Origin: CAKRHR01 sp964423195
GTDB lineage: Bacteria > Bacillota > Clostridia > Lachnospirales > Lachnospiraceae
Assembly: GCA_964423195.1 (NCBI GenBank)
Contig: CAYRDY010000028.1
Span: 1 to 22,011 of the forward strand
Direction of reading: 5' to 3'
DNA length: 22,011 bases
Part shown: in pieces, positions 1 to 7,356 of the stretch
How positions within the stretch are numbered: position 1 is the first letter of the stretch
Layout of the letters: each line of letters begins with the position of its first letter
The notes under the pieces: generated by a model
Database searches by the model: none
What the model saw: the letters and a program-made list of their open reading frames with translations, nothing else
What the model was told of the DNA's origin: nothing
Translations under genes and position numbers: made by a program

Positions 1-757
1 CCGTCTTGGATGTGCCTGTTGATATAGTCCTTTGGGAATCACTCTTATAAGTGACATCAGGTGTTTCGCTTTTGATATCAATATCATATGTTGTATTTTC
101 TTTCAGCTCAGCAGTCGAAATATATTTCCCTTGGTCACTGTCATATTTAACCACGACAGCGCTACTATCGCCACCCTGTTCAGTTAGTTCAATTGTGGCA
201 TCTTCAATCGGCGTATTGTCTTTTTTCTTTAAATCAAATTCAAAAACAACCGGATCCACTGTAATTGAACTCAAGTCTAATGTACTGCTCTCACTTGGAG
301 TGATAGAACCTGAAATATTTTTATAAGTATAGTACCCATCCTTTTTAATCGTACCGCTATAGGTATATGCCTGATCCTCCTTTAAACGCACGCTGCCATC
401 TATACTATTTTTATCTGTTGTCGTACTAAAAGTGACATCAGATCCAGCTGACCCAGAACTTTCTTTAAACACGATCTCAACATGCGCTCCCGCTGGTATT
501 GAACTGTCACTGACACGGACTGTGACATCTACCATTTCCTGCGCTGCCACCTCTGCCTCAGGCTCGCCCGACAGTCCTGACGTCTGAGTCTCTTGCGGTG
601 CCGGCTCTGGCGTCTCCTCTCCCTGACTTTCCGCCGGTGGAGTGGTTTCAGCGGCAATCGTGATGCCGCCCTGGCCGACGACGGATCCCACAACCATCAT
701 CACAGACAAAATCCATGCCAGGATTCTGTCTCTTTGCCGTTTCCCTGACTTACTCAT
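1..757 (-). CDS. Secreted surface protein, N-terminal part (runs off the window)
   Basis: This open frame has no stop before the window edge; 252 codons are visible. The start is an ATG preceded by a strong AAGGAGGAG ribosome site. That ATG overlaps the stop of the upstream gene as ATGA, so the two are probably translationally coupled. The protein begins with MSKSGKRQRDR, then a hydrophobic stretch of about residues 12-36 ending in ITIAAE, which reads as a signal peptide. A Pro/Glu-rich linker (about 37-70) follows. After that comes beta-rich Ser/Thr/Asp sequence in which segments such as EIVFKESSG and FEFDLKKKDN look like repeated Ig-like or carboxypeptidase-regulatory-like folds. It is the last visible gene of the kinase operon and could be an exported adhesin or cell-wall protein controlled with it. 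The distal part is more A+T-rich than the upstream genes. The exact family is unknown because the C-terminus is missing. Confidence 0.75.
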   Translation of the reverse strand, partial: MSKSGKRQRDRILAWILSVMMVVGSVVGQGGITIAAETTPPAESQGEETPEPAPQETQTSGLSGEPEAEVAAQEMVDVTVRVSDSSIPAGAHVEIVFKESSGSAGSDVTFSTTTDKNSIDGSVRLKEDQAYTYSGTIKKDGYYTYKNISGSITPSESSTLDLSSITVDPVVFEFDLKKKDNTPIEDATIELTEQGGDSSAVVVKYDSDQGKYISTAELKENTTYDIDIKSETPDVTYKSDSQRTISTGTSKT

Positions 758-1200
758 AAGTCACTCCTCCTTCTTTCTCGAATATTTGCCTTTTTAAAAC
801 AATATCTATAAACTTTCCCATTGAATAAAAAATGCGCATATACACTGGCAATGAACAGGAAAAGGATGATCGCCGCCACCGTCTGGTTGCTCTGGTAATT
901 AATGGCAAAATAAATCGTCAGAGCCAGGCAGATGGCTATGAGCGCATCCGTGATAATTGTCAGCTTGCTTGAAAAAAATCTGAGCGCCGCCGGTATTTCT
1001 CGCCCCGTCGTCCCCTTTGCCTTTCGCGGCATCGCCCTGTAGGCAATAATATAAAAGATGATGCCGAGGATCATCCCCGACCAGAAGACAATGCCGGTCA
1101 CGAAAGGCGCCGTCGTCAATAACATCAGGATCACCGAGAAGGATGATGCCAAAAATGCCAGCGATGAGATGATAAATAACACTCGTACTTTCGTTCTCAT
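754..1200 (-). CDS. Small four-helix membrane protein of the kinase operon
   Basis: 148 residues starting MRTKVRVLF. I chose this ATG because the open frame upstream of it only repeats sequence inside the preceding gene; the new start lies 13 bases after that gene's stop, behind a GGGGG stretch. Four hydrophobic segments are visible, at about residues 7-29, 33-53, 79-100 and 106-126. A basic loop (PRKAKGTTGR) lies between helices 2 and 3, and the tail is basic (KKANIRERRRSDL). No catalytic motif is seen and I do not recognise the family. Position between the phospho-signalling proteins and an exported protein suggests a membrane accessory role, which is inference only. Confidence 0.7.
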   Translation of the reverse strand: MRTKVRVLFIISSLAFLASSFSVILMLLTTAPFVTGIVFWSGMILGIIFYIIAYRAMPRKAKGTTGREIPAALRFFSSKLTIITDALIAICLALTIYFAINYQSNQTVAAIILFLFIASVYAHFLFNGKVYRYCFKKANIRERRRSDL

Positions 1201-1213
1201 AACACTGCCCCCG

Positions 1214-2212
1214 TCAGATGACCTCATCCGTATGGATTTCGACAATGCTGCGCTCGATCTTAAAGATTGTATCTGCCCGCGGCTGCGGCGCACTGGCCGT
1301 CTCTGCCTTCATTTCCTGGCTGAGCACCAGGGTTTCCTCTAGCTCAGCCGCCTGTCCACTTGAACGGATGGCCGCCGCGCCGTTTGCACTGCCGCCCATG
1401 GCTGTTGTCTCACCCATGTCGCCATTCGTCATGGCTGCAGAGTCTGTGCCGACGTCCGTCGTGGCTGTCCCTCTTGCGCCGCCGCTTGCGGCTGTTGTCT
1501 CACCCGCGCCATGCTTCATCACGGTCGTCTCGCCCGCGCCGCTGTCCATGATGGTCGTCTCGTCTGTGTCGCTCTTCATCACAGTCGTCTCGCCCGCGCC
1601 GCTATCCATGATGGTCGTCTCATTTGCGCCGGATGCCGTCGTTCGCTCCATACTGTCGTCCTGCGGCGACACTGTAGCTCTGGACAGGGTGCCAGCGCCT
1701 GTGTCCTGCATGGTACCGGGTGCTGCCGCGATCGGCTGTACGCCTTGACTGGTGTCAGGGCTATTGCCAGGTGCCGTCCCAATCGGCTGTACGCCCTGAC
1801 TAGTGTCAAACCTATTACCAGGCGCCGTCCCAATCGGCTGTGCGCTTTGACTGGTGTCAGGCCTATTCCTGGGGTCTTGCATCTCCCCGGTCAAGCCGCT
1901 GGAGAGATGACTGGTGTTCTTGCGCAGCTTCACAGTGTTTAAGGAGGCTGTGAATGCCCGTCGCCGGTGCCGCCGACCGTCCTCGCCGATCTTCCTTGAA
2001 GAGGCGAGATTACCGCTCGAATTCTCCGCCGTCATTTCCTCAATGGCCTTCTTTGCGCCGCGACCGGTCAGCTCGCTGAAAACGTTCGGTATTTTTAGGA
2101 GGAAAAACAGGGCGATTGCCGCGGCAAGAAAAATGATCGCCGCGACCAGACAGCCGATCTTGATGTTGTGGAACAGATTCATCAACTGCTCAAAGTTCTG
2201 GGTTGTCACCAT
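1214..2212 (-). CDS. One-pass membrane protein with threonine-rich ETT repeats
   Basis: 332 residues. Residues 18-40 form one transmembrane helix, followed by a conserved-looking SELTGRGAKKAIEEM segment at 46-60 that I associate with small membrane proteins next to kinases in Clostridia. A 17-residue unit (xxDTSQGVQPIGTAPGN) is repeated three times at 117-167. Then a 10-residue unit centred on ETT(I/V)M is repeated, with ETT at 198, 208, 218, 228 and 238 and another at 268. The C-terminus is FKIERSIVEIHTDEVI. The start overlaps the kinase stop by 7 bases, so translation is probably coupled. The ETT units resemble the phospho-threonine site of GarA/OdhI-type FHA partners, so this is a plausible substrate of the adjacent kinase. 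That role is inferred, not shown. Confidence 0.75.
   Translation of the reverse strand: MVTTQNFEQLMNLFHNIKIGCLVAAIIFLAAAIALFFLLKIPNVFSELTGRGAKKAIEEMTAENSSGNLASSRKIGEDGRRHRRRAFTASLNTVKLRKNTSHLSSGLTGEMQDPRNRPDTSQSAQPIGTAPGNRFDTSQGVQPIGTAPGNSPDTSQGVQPIAAAPGTMQDTGAGTLSRATVSPQDDSMERTTASGANETTIMDSGAGETTVMKSDTDETTIMDSGAGETTVMKHGAGETTAASGGARGTATTDVGTDSAAMTNGDMGETTAMGGSANGAAAIRSSGQAAELEETLVLSQEMKAETASAPQPRADTIFKIERSIVEIHTDEVI
1475..1624 (-). repeat. Five 10-residue GETT(V/I)M units
   Basis: Tandem 30-bp coding units inside the membrane-protein gene, codons 197-246. Alternate units are closer to each other (DSGA versus KSDT or KHGA spacers), giving a 60-bp higher-order period. One unit shares an identical 25-base stretch (1521-1545) with the FHA linker at 5197-5221. 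Confidence 0.85.
1712..1864 (-). repeat. Three 17-residue DTSQGVQPIGTAPGN units
   Basis: Three consecutive 51-bp coding repeats (codons 117-167). The first two end in GN, the third is diverged (PIAAAPGT) and is followed by a broken fourth unit (MQDTGAGT). Each carries a DTSQ core that could be a further phosphorylation site. Confidence 0.85.
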
Positions 2213-4032
2213 CGGGCTGTCCCCCCTTCAGTTGAATTCTCTGAGATATCCACGGCATTGGAGGCATAGGTGGCCTCAATATTCCTGCGCGCCATATCAA
2301 TATTTGTATCAATGCTGGCCACGGTATCCCGTATCTCATTGGTTATGGACATATTGTCCAGACGCGACGAGATATCATCCAGGGCGCTGCTTAAGTCGTC
2401 CGCCGTCAGCGAGGCGTCCGTCTTGAACTCAACGGTGTGCGTGTAGATCTGGTAGACAATCTCATTGTAGAGATTGAGCTCCATCATCACGTTGGCATCA
2501 TTGGCCACATTGTTTTCCAGAAGGGACATCAAATCGTCCCAATACTGGCCATAGGTATATTCCCCGCGTCCAAGCGAATCGACCTCGCCGATACTGTTGT
2601 TCGCGTAATATTTGCTGATACGCCCCAGGATCTCCGACATCGCCCTGACCTGCGCCTTGTCCACCACTTCATCCGAATAATCAAAATTAAAATCGAGGGT
2701 GTCCATATCCGCGTCGTTGACCACCTGAAACCACCTGGCCGCCGATGATTTGTCGCCGCTGCCGCCATTTGACGTATAGTACGTGCAGCCAAGCTCATAG
2801 GCAAAATAGACGAAGCCGCTCGGATTGCCGCTCTGAAAATATGTCCTGTTGTCATTGGGACGTCCGTTGGAGTTTTCTTCGAGTACCAGCGTCATCGTGG
2901 CGGAATCGTCCATGCTGAATCCATCCGTGGCATTCATCCTGTCAAGCATCAGCAGGTAAGCATCCTCCCTCTCAGGGTCGAGGCCGATCGCGTCCTCATA
3001 ATACTCAATCGCCGCGTCGGTATCGCTGGTCCTGGCGGTGTCAATATAATAGTCATATCCGCTGGCCCTGGTGCGGTTTTCCATGACCATGCCGGTCACC
3101 GCCCCCGCCCCCAGAAGGACTGCCATCCCTAAGCTACCGACAAACGCGCCCATGCGCCGTTTGAGTTTCTTCCGATAAGGAAGGCTCAGTTCGTCAAGAT
3201 GTTCAAGGGCATATTTGACTTCCGCGCAGGACTGGTACCTGTCCTTGATCTCATACTGTGTGCATTTTTCGATGACAATCTCAAGGCCCAGCACGGCATT
3301 TCGCAACTCCCTCGGCGTCTCATCGAGCAGCGTCGGTCGACATTGAGTGATCTTCGGAAAATTAAATGGCGTCGCCGCGGGGTCGCGCCCCGTGACCAGA
3401 TGGTGCAGCGTCGCCCCAAGGCAATAGATATCTGTCTGAGGTCGGGTCTGCCCGTTGCCGCCGTACTGTTCCGGTGCCGCATAGCCGGGAGTCCCCAGGC
3501 AGATGGTATCTTCCGTATTTCCCATTTTGAACACACGCGCCGTGCCGAAGTCGATCAGGGAGATCTCACCGTCCGGCTTGATCATGACGTTGGACGGTTT
3601 CATATCTCTGTAAATGATTGGATCCGGCCGCGTGTGCAGGTAATAGAGGACATCGCAGAGCTGTTTGCCCCACGAGATGACGTCCTCAACGGAGAGCGGA
3701 AACCCCTCCGTCTCCATGCTCTCCTTTAACAGTTCCTTCAGGGATTTGCCCTGAATATAATCCATGACAATCAGAAATGTATCCTTGTCGTCAATGACAT
3801 CGACAATGCTCGGCAGATATTTGTGGCTGAGGCTTTTGAGGATATTGGTCTCCGCGATCAAGCCCTGCTTAACCGTGGCGAAATCCTGCACCCCGTCCTT
3901 GCGGACCTCCTTGATCGCCCACGTCTTATTGGCGCGCTCATTCAGCGCCAGGTAGACGACGCTCATGCCGCCCTTGCCGATCTGGTTTAGGACTTTATAC
4001 TTCCCATCTACGATTGAACCAACCTGCAGCAT
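2206..4032 (-). CDS. Transmembrane Ser/Thr protein kinase
   Basis: 608 residues. The kinase domain spans about 12-280: glycine loop GKGGMSVVY at 19-27, ATP lysine K41 in AIKEV, catalytic loop YRDMKPSN with D143 and N148, DFG at 161-163, and APE at 186-188. Tyrosine replaces the usual histidine of HRD. A basic juxtamembrane stretch leads to one transmembrane helix at about 294-317. The outer part (320-608) starts with a TPR-like segment (YYEDAIGLDPEREDAYLLML) and is acidic; it has no PASTA repeats, so the signal sensed differs from PrkC/PknB. The ATG sits behind AGGGGGA within the end of the phosphatase gene, 3 bases after its stop. With the adjacent PP2C and FHA protein it forms a reversible phosphorylation module. 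Confidence 0.93.
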   Translation of the reverse strand: MLQVGSIVDGKYKVLNQIGKGGMSVVYLALNERANKTWAIKEVRKDGVQDFATVKQGLIAETNILKSLSHKYLPSIVDVIDDKDTFLIVMDYIQGKSLKELLKESMETEGFPLSVEDVISWGKQLCDVLYYLHTRPDPIIYRDMKPSNVMIKPDGEISLIDFGTARVFKMGNTEDTICLGTPGYAAPEQYGGNGQTRPQTDIYCLGATLHHLVTGRDPAATPFNFPKITQCRPTLLDETPRELRNAVLGLEIVIEKCTQYEIKDRYQSCAEVKYALEHLDELSLPYRKKLKRRMGAFVGSLGMAVLLGAGAVTGMVMENRTRASGYDYYIDTARTSDTDAAIEYYEDAIGLDPEREDAYLLMLDRMNATDGFSMDDSATMTLVLEENSNGRPNDNRTYFQSGNPSGFVYFAYELGCTYYTSNGGSGDKSSAARWFQVVNDADMDTLDFNFDYSDEVVDKAQVRAMSEILGRISKYYANNSIGEVDSLGRGEYTYGQYWDDLMSLLENNVANDANVMMELNLYNEIVYQIYTHTVEFKTDASLTADDLSSALDDISSRLDNMSITNEIRDTVASIDTNIDMARRNIEATYASNAVDISENSTEGGTARW

Positions 4033-4035
4033 CCG

Positions 4036-4812
4036 TTAATCCCCCTGACATGTCCTGATGAGCGCGACGGAAATGTTGTCCGTCTCAAGGCGCTGTTTGT
4101 TCAGTTCTGTGAGCCAGATGGCATTCCCCTTCATCACATACTCGTTGGTCAGCGACGATGGGTTAAGTTTTTCGTAAATCTCCTCCGGTGTAATGATGTG
4201 CCTGAATCCGTCGCTGCACATGACGAAGACCGAGTCCGGCCAAACCTTGCCGCTGTAATAGTCCGGTATCACTGTCTCTGAGGCGCCGATGCACTGGAGC
4301 AGGACATTGCGCTGCGGATGGTTTTGTGCCGCTTCCGGTGTAATCATGCCCATATCGACCTGGTACTGGACCACGGTCTGGTCTTTGGTCAGCAGCTCCA
4401 TCCTGTCCGTCAGCAGATACGCCCGTGAGTCACCGACATTCATGATGTAATAATCATTGCCAATAATCAGCAGGGAAACAATCGTCGTCCCCATGCGGGT
4501 GCCCTGGCTGGCCGCGTAAGTGGAAATCCGCTGGTTATTCTCCAGTACCATATTGTCCCATTCCAGCCTGAGTTCTTCCGAGTCGAATCCCCGCGCAAGC
4601 ATTGCCGGAAAACTTTGCTCGAACCATTGCTCAAAAGTCCTGATCACGGTCGCGCTGGCCAGTTCACCTTTGGCCAGGCCGCCCATCCCGTCGCATACGA
4701 CGCACAGACAAACCCTTCCCAGGTTTGTCTGCGCAACTTTAATGAGCAATGAGTCCTGATTCGTATTCTTTTTTATTCCCACGTCGGTGTGTGCCGCAAT
4801 CATAAAATTCAT
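4036..4812 (-). CDS. PP2C-family Ser/Thr protein phosphatase
   Basis: 258 residues from ATG 4812, behind AGGTGA. A GTG four codons further upstream (4824) is a possible alternative start. PP2C/PPM landmarks run in order: AAHTDVG and TNQD (D20) near the N-terminus, CDGMGG with metal-binding D41 and G42, GTRMGTTIV, NVGDSRAYL, FVMCSDGF and a C-terminal TDNISVAL. The aspartates of these motifs are the usual binuclear Mn/Mg ligands. No transmembrane segment is seen, so it is cytoplasmic. It should remove phosphate from substrates of the neighbouring kinase. It lies about 70 bases after the FHA stop and 3 bases before the kinase start, so the three activities are made from one message. Confidence 0.93.
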   Translation of the reverse strand: MNFMIAAHTDVGIKKNTNQDSLLIKVAQTNLGRVCLCVVCDGMGGLAKGELASATVIRTFEQWFEQSFPAMLARGFDSEELRLEWDNMVLENNQRISTYAASQGTRMGTTIVSLLIIGNDYYIMNVGDSRAYLLTDRMELLTKDQTVVQYQVDMGMITPEAAQNHPQRNVLLQCIGASETVIPDYYSGKVWPDSVFVMCSDGFRHIITPEEIYEKLNPSSLTNEYVMKGNAIWLTELNKQRLETDNISVALIRTCQGD

Positions 4813-4883
4813 TCGCCCATTCACCTGTCTTCCAAAATCAATTCATCCCGAAACAAAATTCCTTAATCCTCGATTCAGACCAA

Positions 4884-5303
4884 TCAGATCAGTTTGAACT
4901 GGAATTCCTCATCCGCGAGTTTGATGATGTCGTTGTTGTTCAGTTTCATTTCCTGTCCGGCAGGAACGGATGCGCCATTGACATAGGTGCCGTTGGTGGC
5001 ATTGTTGTCGATGATAAAGAATTCGCCATTCCTGAAAACGATATCGGCGTGCATACGGCTGATATTGGTATTGTCTGAGATACAGTAGTCAACGCGCCTG
5101 CGCTCTTTGCCGATCTTAAAGGCCGCCTTCGTGACCTGCACTCTCTCATTATTCCTTCTGCGGATCAGCACTGCCCCAGGAATATTGCCGCCAAGGACGG
5201 TCGTCTCGCCCGCGCCGCTGTTGAGAACGCTTGTCTCGCCCGCGCCCTCATTGCTGCCATATGCCGGGCCACCCTGTCTGAATGGCGCCTGCTGCGGCGG
5301 ACG
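4884..5303 (-). CDS. FHA domain, in frame with the protease beyond a TAG codon
   Basis: This segment continues the protease frame directly after its TAG stop and runs 139 codons to TGA. It reads RPPQQAPFRQGGPAYG, then two 10-residue units GAGETSVLNS and GAGETTVLGG, then an FHA domain. FHA landmarks are FKIGKE, the phospho-threonine pocket SRMHADI, and DNNATNGTYVNG. FHA domains bind phospho-threonine peptides. The only normal start codon in frame after the TAG is GTG at 5171, which has no clear ribosome site and would drop the ETT linker. I therefore infer that it was, or is, the cytoplasmic C-terminal domain of the protease, separated by a nonsense mutation, a base error or partial readthrough. 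An independently started FHA peptide is less likely. Confidence 0.8.
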   Translation of the reverse strand, partial: RPPQQAPFRQGGPAYGSNEGAGETSVLNSGAGETTVLGGNIPGAVLIRRRNNERVQVTKAAFKIGKERRRVDYCISDNTNISRMHADIVFRNGEFFIIDNNATNGTYVNGASVPAGQEMKLNNNDIIKLADEEFQFKLI

Positions 5304-6764
5304 CTACTGTGCCTGCGGTTGCGGCGGGCGTTGCTGTGCACTTCCCCACTGGCCGCGCATCTGCTCTTCACGCCTTCTTCTCTCTTCGTCGGCTTTCCTG
5401 GCCGCTTCCTCCTGAGCTTTCTTCTGTGCTTCCGCGGCCTTTTTCTTCTTGCTCCTGGAAGTGACGATAATGATAATGACCACAATGATGATCACAATGA
5501 CCGCCACAGCGGCGATGATAATGATCAGCATGGTATTTGAAGCTGCTGGCTCAAGGTTGTTTGTCGCTTCCTGCAGAGCCGCGATAGCGCTGTTGATCTC
5601 GGCATCGGATGCCGCGTCATTGCCCGCAAGCTGCTCGGCTGCCCTGAGCGCCGAGTTAAACGCGGCGACGCTTTCCTCAGACATGCCGTCAAGAGACACG
5701 CTTCTCGCCTCGTTCACGGCCGAGTCCAGCTCGTCAAGGAGCGGGTTGCGCTCTGCAACAGACTCTTCCGCCGGAGGCGTGGTCGAGGTTTCGCCTGAAT
5801 TCGACGAACCGGAGCCATCGCCCAACTCCTGCCCGGAAGTCTCAGATCCGCCCGGTTCCTGTCCCGCGCCGCCTGATGCGCCACTCTCGCCCGCATCACC
5901 ACCGCTCGTGCCGTCAAGTTCTGATTCGTACATGGCGTCAATGCCAAGTGCCTTAAGGACCTGCGTCACTTCTTTGATATCTGTGGAATAGAAATAATTG
6001 GCTTCATATCCATATGTATTTAATCCGACCACATAGCCCTTATCATTGACCAGCGGACCGCCGGAATTGCCGGCTGAGATGGCTGCCGAATGGACAATGG
6101 TGGAAATCGTCGCCCCTGTGTAACTGCTCTGGGCCAGCTTGGACACGATGCCGCTTGTCACGGTGACATCCTCCGGTGTATACAATGCCTCGGTTATCTT
6201 TCCAAGGTCGTCGCCCTCAACGGCTCCCGGAAAACCTAACGCATATACCGGTTCGGTGGCGGTCACATCGGTGACGTCCGCCAGCACCAGCGGCTCCCTG
6301 TCATAAATCGGCTGTTCCATTTTTAAAATACAGAAATCGCCCTCTTTTGATGAATTGACGACGTCGGCTTTGATGGAGACATCCCGGCGGACGCTGATCC
6401 TGATCTCATATTCAGCTTTTGTGTCCTCCGGATAACCGTTTTCCTTCAACAATTCGGCAAAGTCATCAGCCTTCATGCCGTCAAACTCAACCGCGACATG
6501 ATAGTTGGTCACAACGTGCTGCGCACCCTCCTCAGTGCCGATGAGAATGCCGGTTCCGGATCCCAGCGCGATCGGATTGTCTTCATCCCCTTTGATAACG
6601 GCGTACAGAACGATCTGCACGACACCTTTTCTCGCGTCAATGACGTCCGGATTGACATTGTCCGTGCCTGTCTCCGAGGCCAGCACCGCCATCGCCGGAA
6701 CCATCATCAAGCCCAATGCCATGCAAAAAGAGAGAATAAATGATAGCAATTTCCTTCTTTTCAT
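5304..6764 (-). CDS. Secreted trypsin-like (HtrA/DegP-type) serine protease with FIVAR region and membrane anchor
   Basis: 486 residues to the TAG. The start has an ideal AGGAGG site 7 bases upstream. A signal peptide covers about 1-30. The trypsin-like domain is about 45-275 with catalytic H89 (TNYHV), D143 (GDFCIL) and S234 (AGNSGGP). A Gly/Ser/Glu linker (283-340) leads to a FIVAR-like helical region (about 342-404, LDELDSAV to LQEATNNL). One strongly hydrophobic helix (411-434) is followed by SRSKKKK and a charged coiled stretch (KKAAEAQ to RRREEQM), placing the C-terminus in the cytoplasm. No PDZ domain is seen. Frame continuity past the TAG supplies an FHA domain, which would give a protease outside and a phospho-threonine reader inside. 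It is the first gene of the operon. Confidence 0.9.
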   Translation of the reverse strand: MKRRKLLSFILSFCMALGLMMVPAMAVLASETGTDNVNPDVIDARKGVVQIVLYAVIKGDEDNPIALGSGTGILIGTEEGAQHVVTNYHVAVEFDGMKADDFAELLKENGYPEDTKAEYEIRISVRRDVSIKADVVNSSKEGDFCILKMEQPIYDREPLVLADVTDVTATEPVYALGFPGAVEGDDLGKITEALYTPEDVTVTSGIVSKLAQSSYTGATISTIVHSAAISAGNSGGPLVNDKGYVVGLNTYGYEANYFYSTDIKEVTQVLKALGIDAMYESELDGTSGGDAGESGASGGAGQEPGGSETSGQELGDGSGSSNSGETSTTPPAEESVAERNPLLDELDSAVNEARSVSLDGMSEESVAAFNSALRAAEQLAGNDAASDAEINSAIAALQEATNNLEPAASNTMLIIIIAAVAVIVIIIVVIIIIVTSRSKKKKAAEAQKKAQEEAARKADEERRRREEQMRGQWGSAQQRPPQPQAQ

Positions 6765-6816
6765 CTTCGATTTCCTCCTGAACGTAAAAATAATGGAATA
6801 AAATGTCGCTTTTAAT

Positions 6817-6845
6817 ATTTTAATGAATCACTGCGCTGAAAACAA
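6817..6845 (-). promoter_or_regulatory. Promoter of the protease-kinase operon
   Basis: Read on the minus strand: TTGTTT (6840-6845), a 17-base spacer, then TAAAAT (6817-6822). It lies about 50 bases before the protease start and just after the 24-bp inverted repeat. Confidence 0.55.
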
Positions 6846-6853
6846 TATGTTAC

Positions 6854-6904
6854 AACAAATGTTACAAAGCGCCGCGGTCCCCGCGGCGCTTTGTAACATT
6901 TGTT
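6854..6904. terminator. Perfect 24-bp inverted repeat with 3-base loop, probable bidirectional terminator
   Basis: The arms 6854-6877 and 6881-6904 are perfectly complementary, with a G+C-only core (GCGCCGCGG) and A+T outer arms (AACAAATGTTACAAA). On the plus strand it is followed by a T-rich stretch. On the minus strand the outer arm supplies TTTGTTGT. Placed after the XRE gene and before the operon promoter, it would end the upstream minus-strand transcript. The motif TGTTACAA also occurs once more just outside the hairpin (6848-6855), so a role as a protein-binding site cannot be excluded. Confidence 0.65.
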
Positions 6905-7021
6905 CTTTATTTTTATGATCGTGAATCTGGGAAATACAAGAGAAGAAAATGAATATTTTTCAATCATTTTCGTTCGACAAAATTCGACATGGTTAGACAA
7001 AGGAAGGCGGCGCATGGGCGT

Positions 7022-7154
7022 TTATTTGACCATGCCTTCCAGAAAAGCCAGCGTTTCCTCCCTGCTCTGCACATAGACGCTCTCGCCCATTTCATCCAAA
7101 AAATCATAGATCATTTTGGAGAGACTTTGCTCCACAAGGTCAAGTTTACTCTGA
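7022..7154 (-). pseudogene. Detached original C-terminus of the XRE regulator
   Basis: Beyond the 202-bp insert the minus strand reads QSKLDLVEQSLSKMIYDF, LDEMGESVYVQSREE, TLAFLEGMVK and then TAA (7022-7024). It has no start of its own. Joined at the direct repeat to the frame that reads FYMTKNHQSKL upstream of the insert, it gives a smooth protein end, so it is the displaced tail of the regulator. Confidence 0.75.
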
Positions 7155-7356
7155 AAGCCCCGTCAAGCGACCATGCAGACGGCAAGCTTGCTTGTAAGGC
7201 TGCATGGGCATTTGACGGGCAAGGTGGTATGAGCAAAAAAGCGGCGCGACCACAGGGAGCGACGCGATTTGCGAATACCGCCGGCGATTGCGGGAGTGCG
7301 TAGCACGGAGCAATCGGCTTTCATCCATGGTGATGCGCCGCGATAGTGGCGCATGG
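7155..7356. mobile_element. Structured 202-bp insertion between 13-bp direct repeats
   Basis: The insert is bounded by AAGTTTACTCTGA (7142-7154) and AAGTTTGCTCTGA (7357-7369), which match at 12 of 13 positions like a target-site duplication. It contains three hairpins. The first has nested arms CCCGTCAA/TTGACGGG (7159-7166, 7212-7219), CCATGCAG/CTGCATGG (7171-7178, 7200-7207) and CAAGC/GCTTG. The second has CGATTGC/GCAATCG (7285-7291, 7310-7316) enclosing GTGC/GCAC. The third has ATGCGCC/GGCGCAT (7333-7339, 7348-7354). No terminal inverted repeats and no protein of its own were found. It could be a non-autonomous transposable element or a mobile structured RNA. Confidence 0.65.

Noticed and set aside
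1218..1748. Long plus-strand open frames opposite the repeat protein
   Set aside because: They are shadows of low-complexity G+C-rich repeats, with biased Val/Ser/Ala content and no ribosome site.
4884..5171. A free-standing 95-residue FHA gene starting at GTG 5171
   Set aside because: No clear ribosome site; the upstream codons in the same frame carry the GAGETT linker and join the protease, so an independent gene is less likely than a split one.
5304..5306. TAG recoded genome-wide (for example as pyrrolysine or glutamine)
   Set aside because: TAG ends the antitoxin gene (10321-10323) and the phosphatase gene (11773-11775) at family-typical lengths, so it acts as a normal stop.
7163..7356. 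The last 55-60 residues of the XRE frame as a real domain
   Set aside because: They are translation of the inserted, hairpin-rich element, and the true tail is found beyond it.
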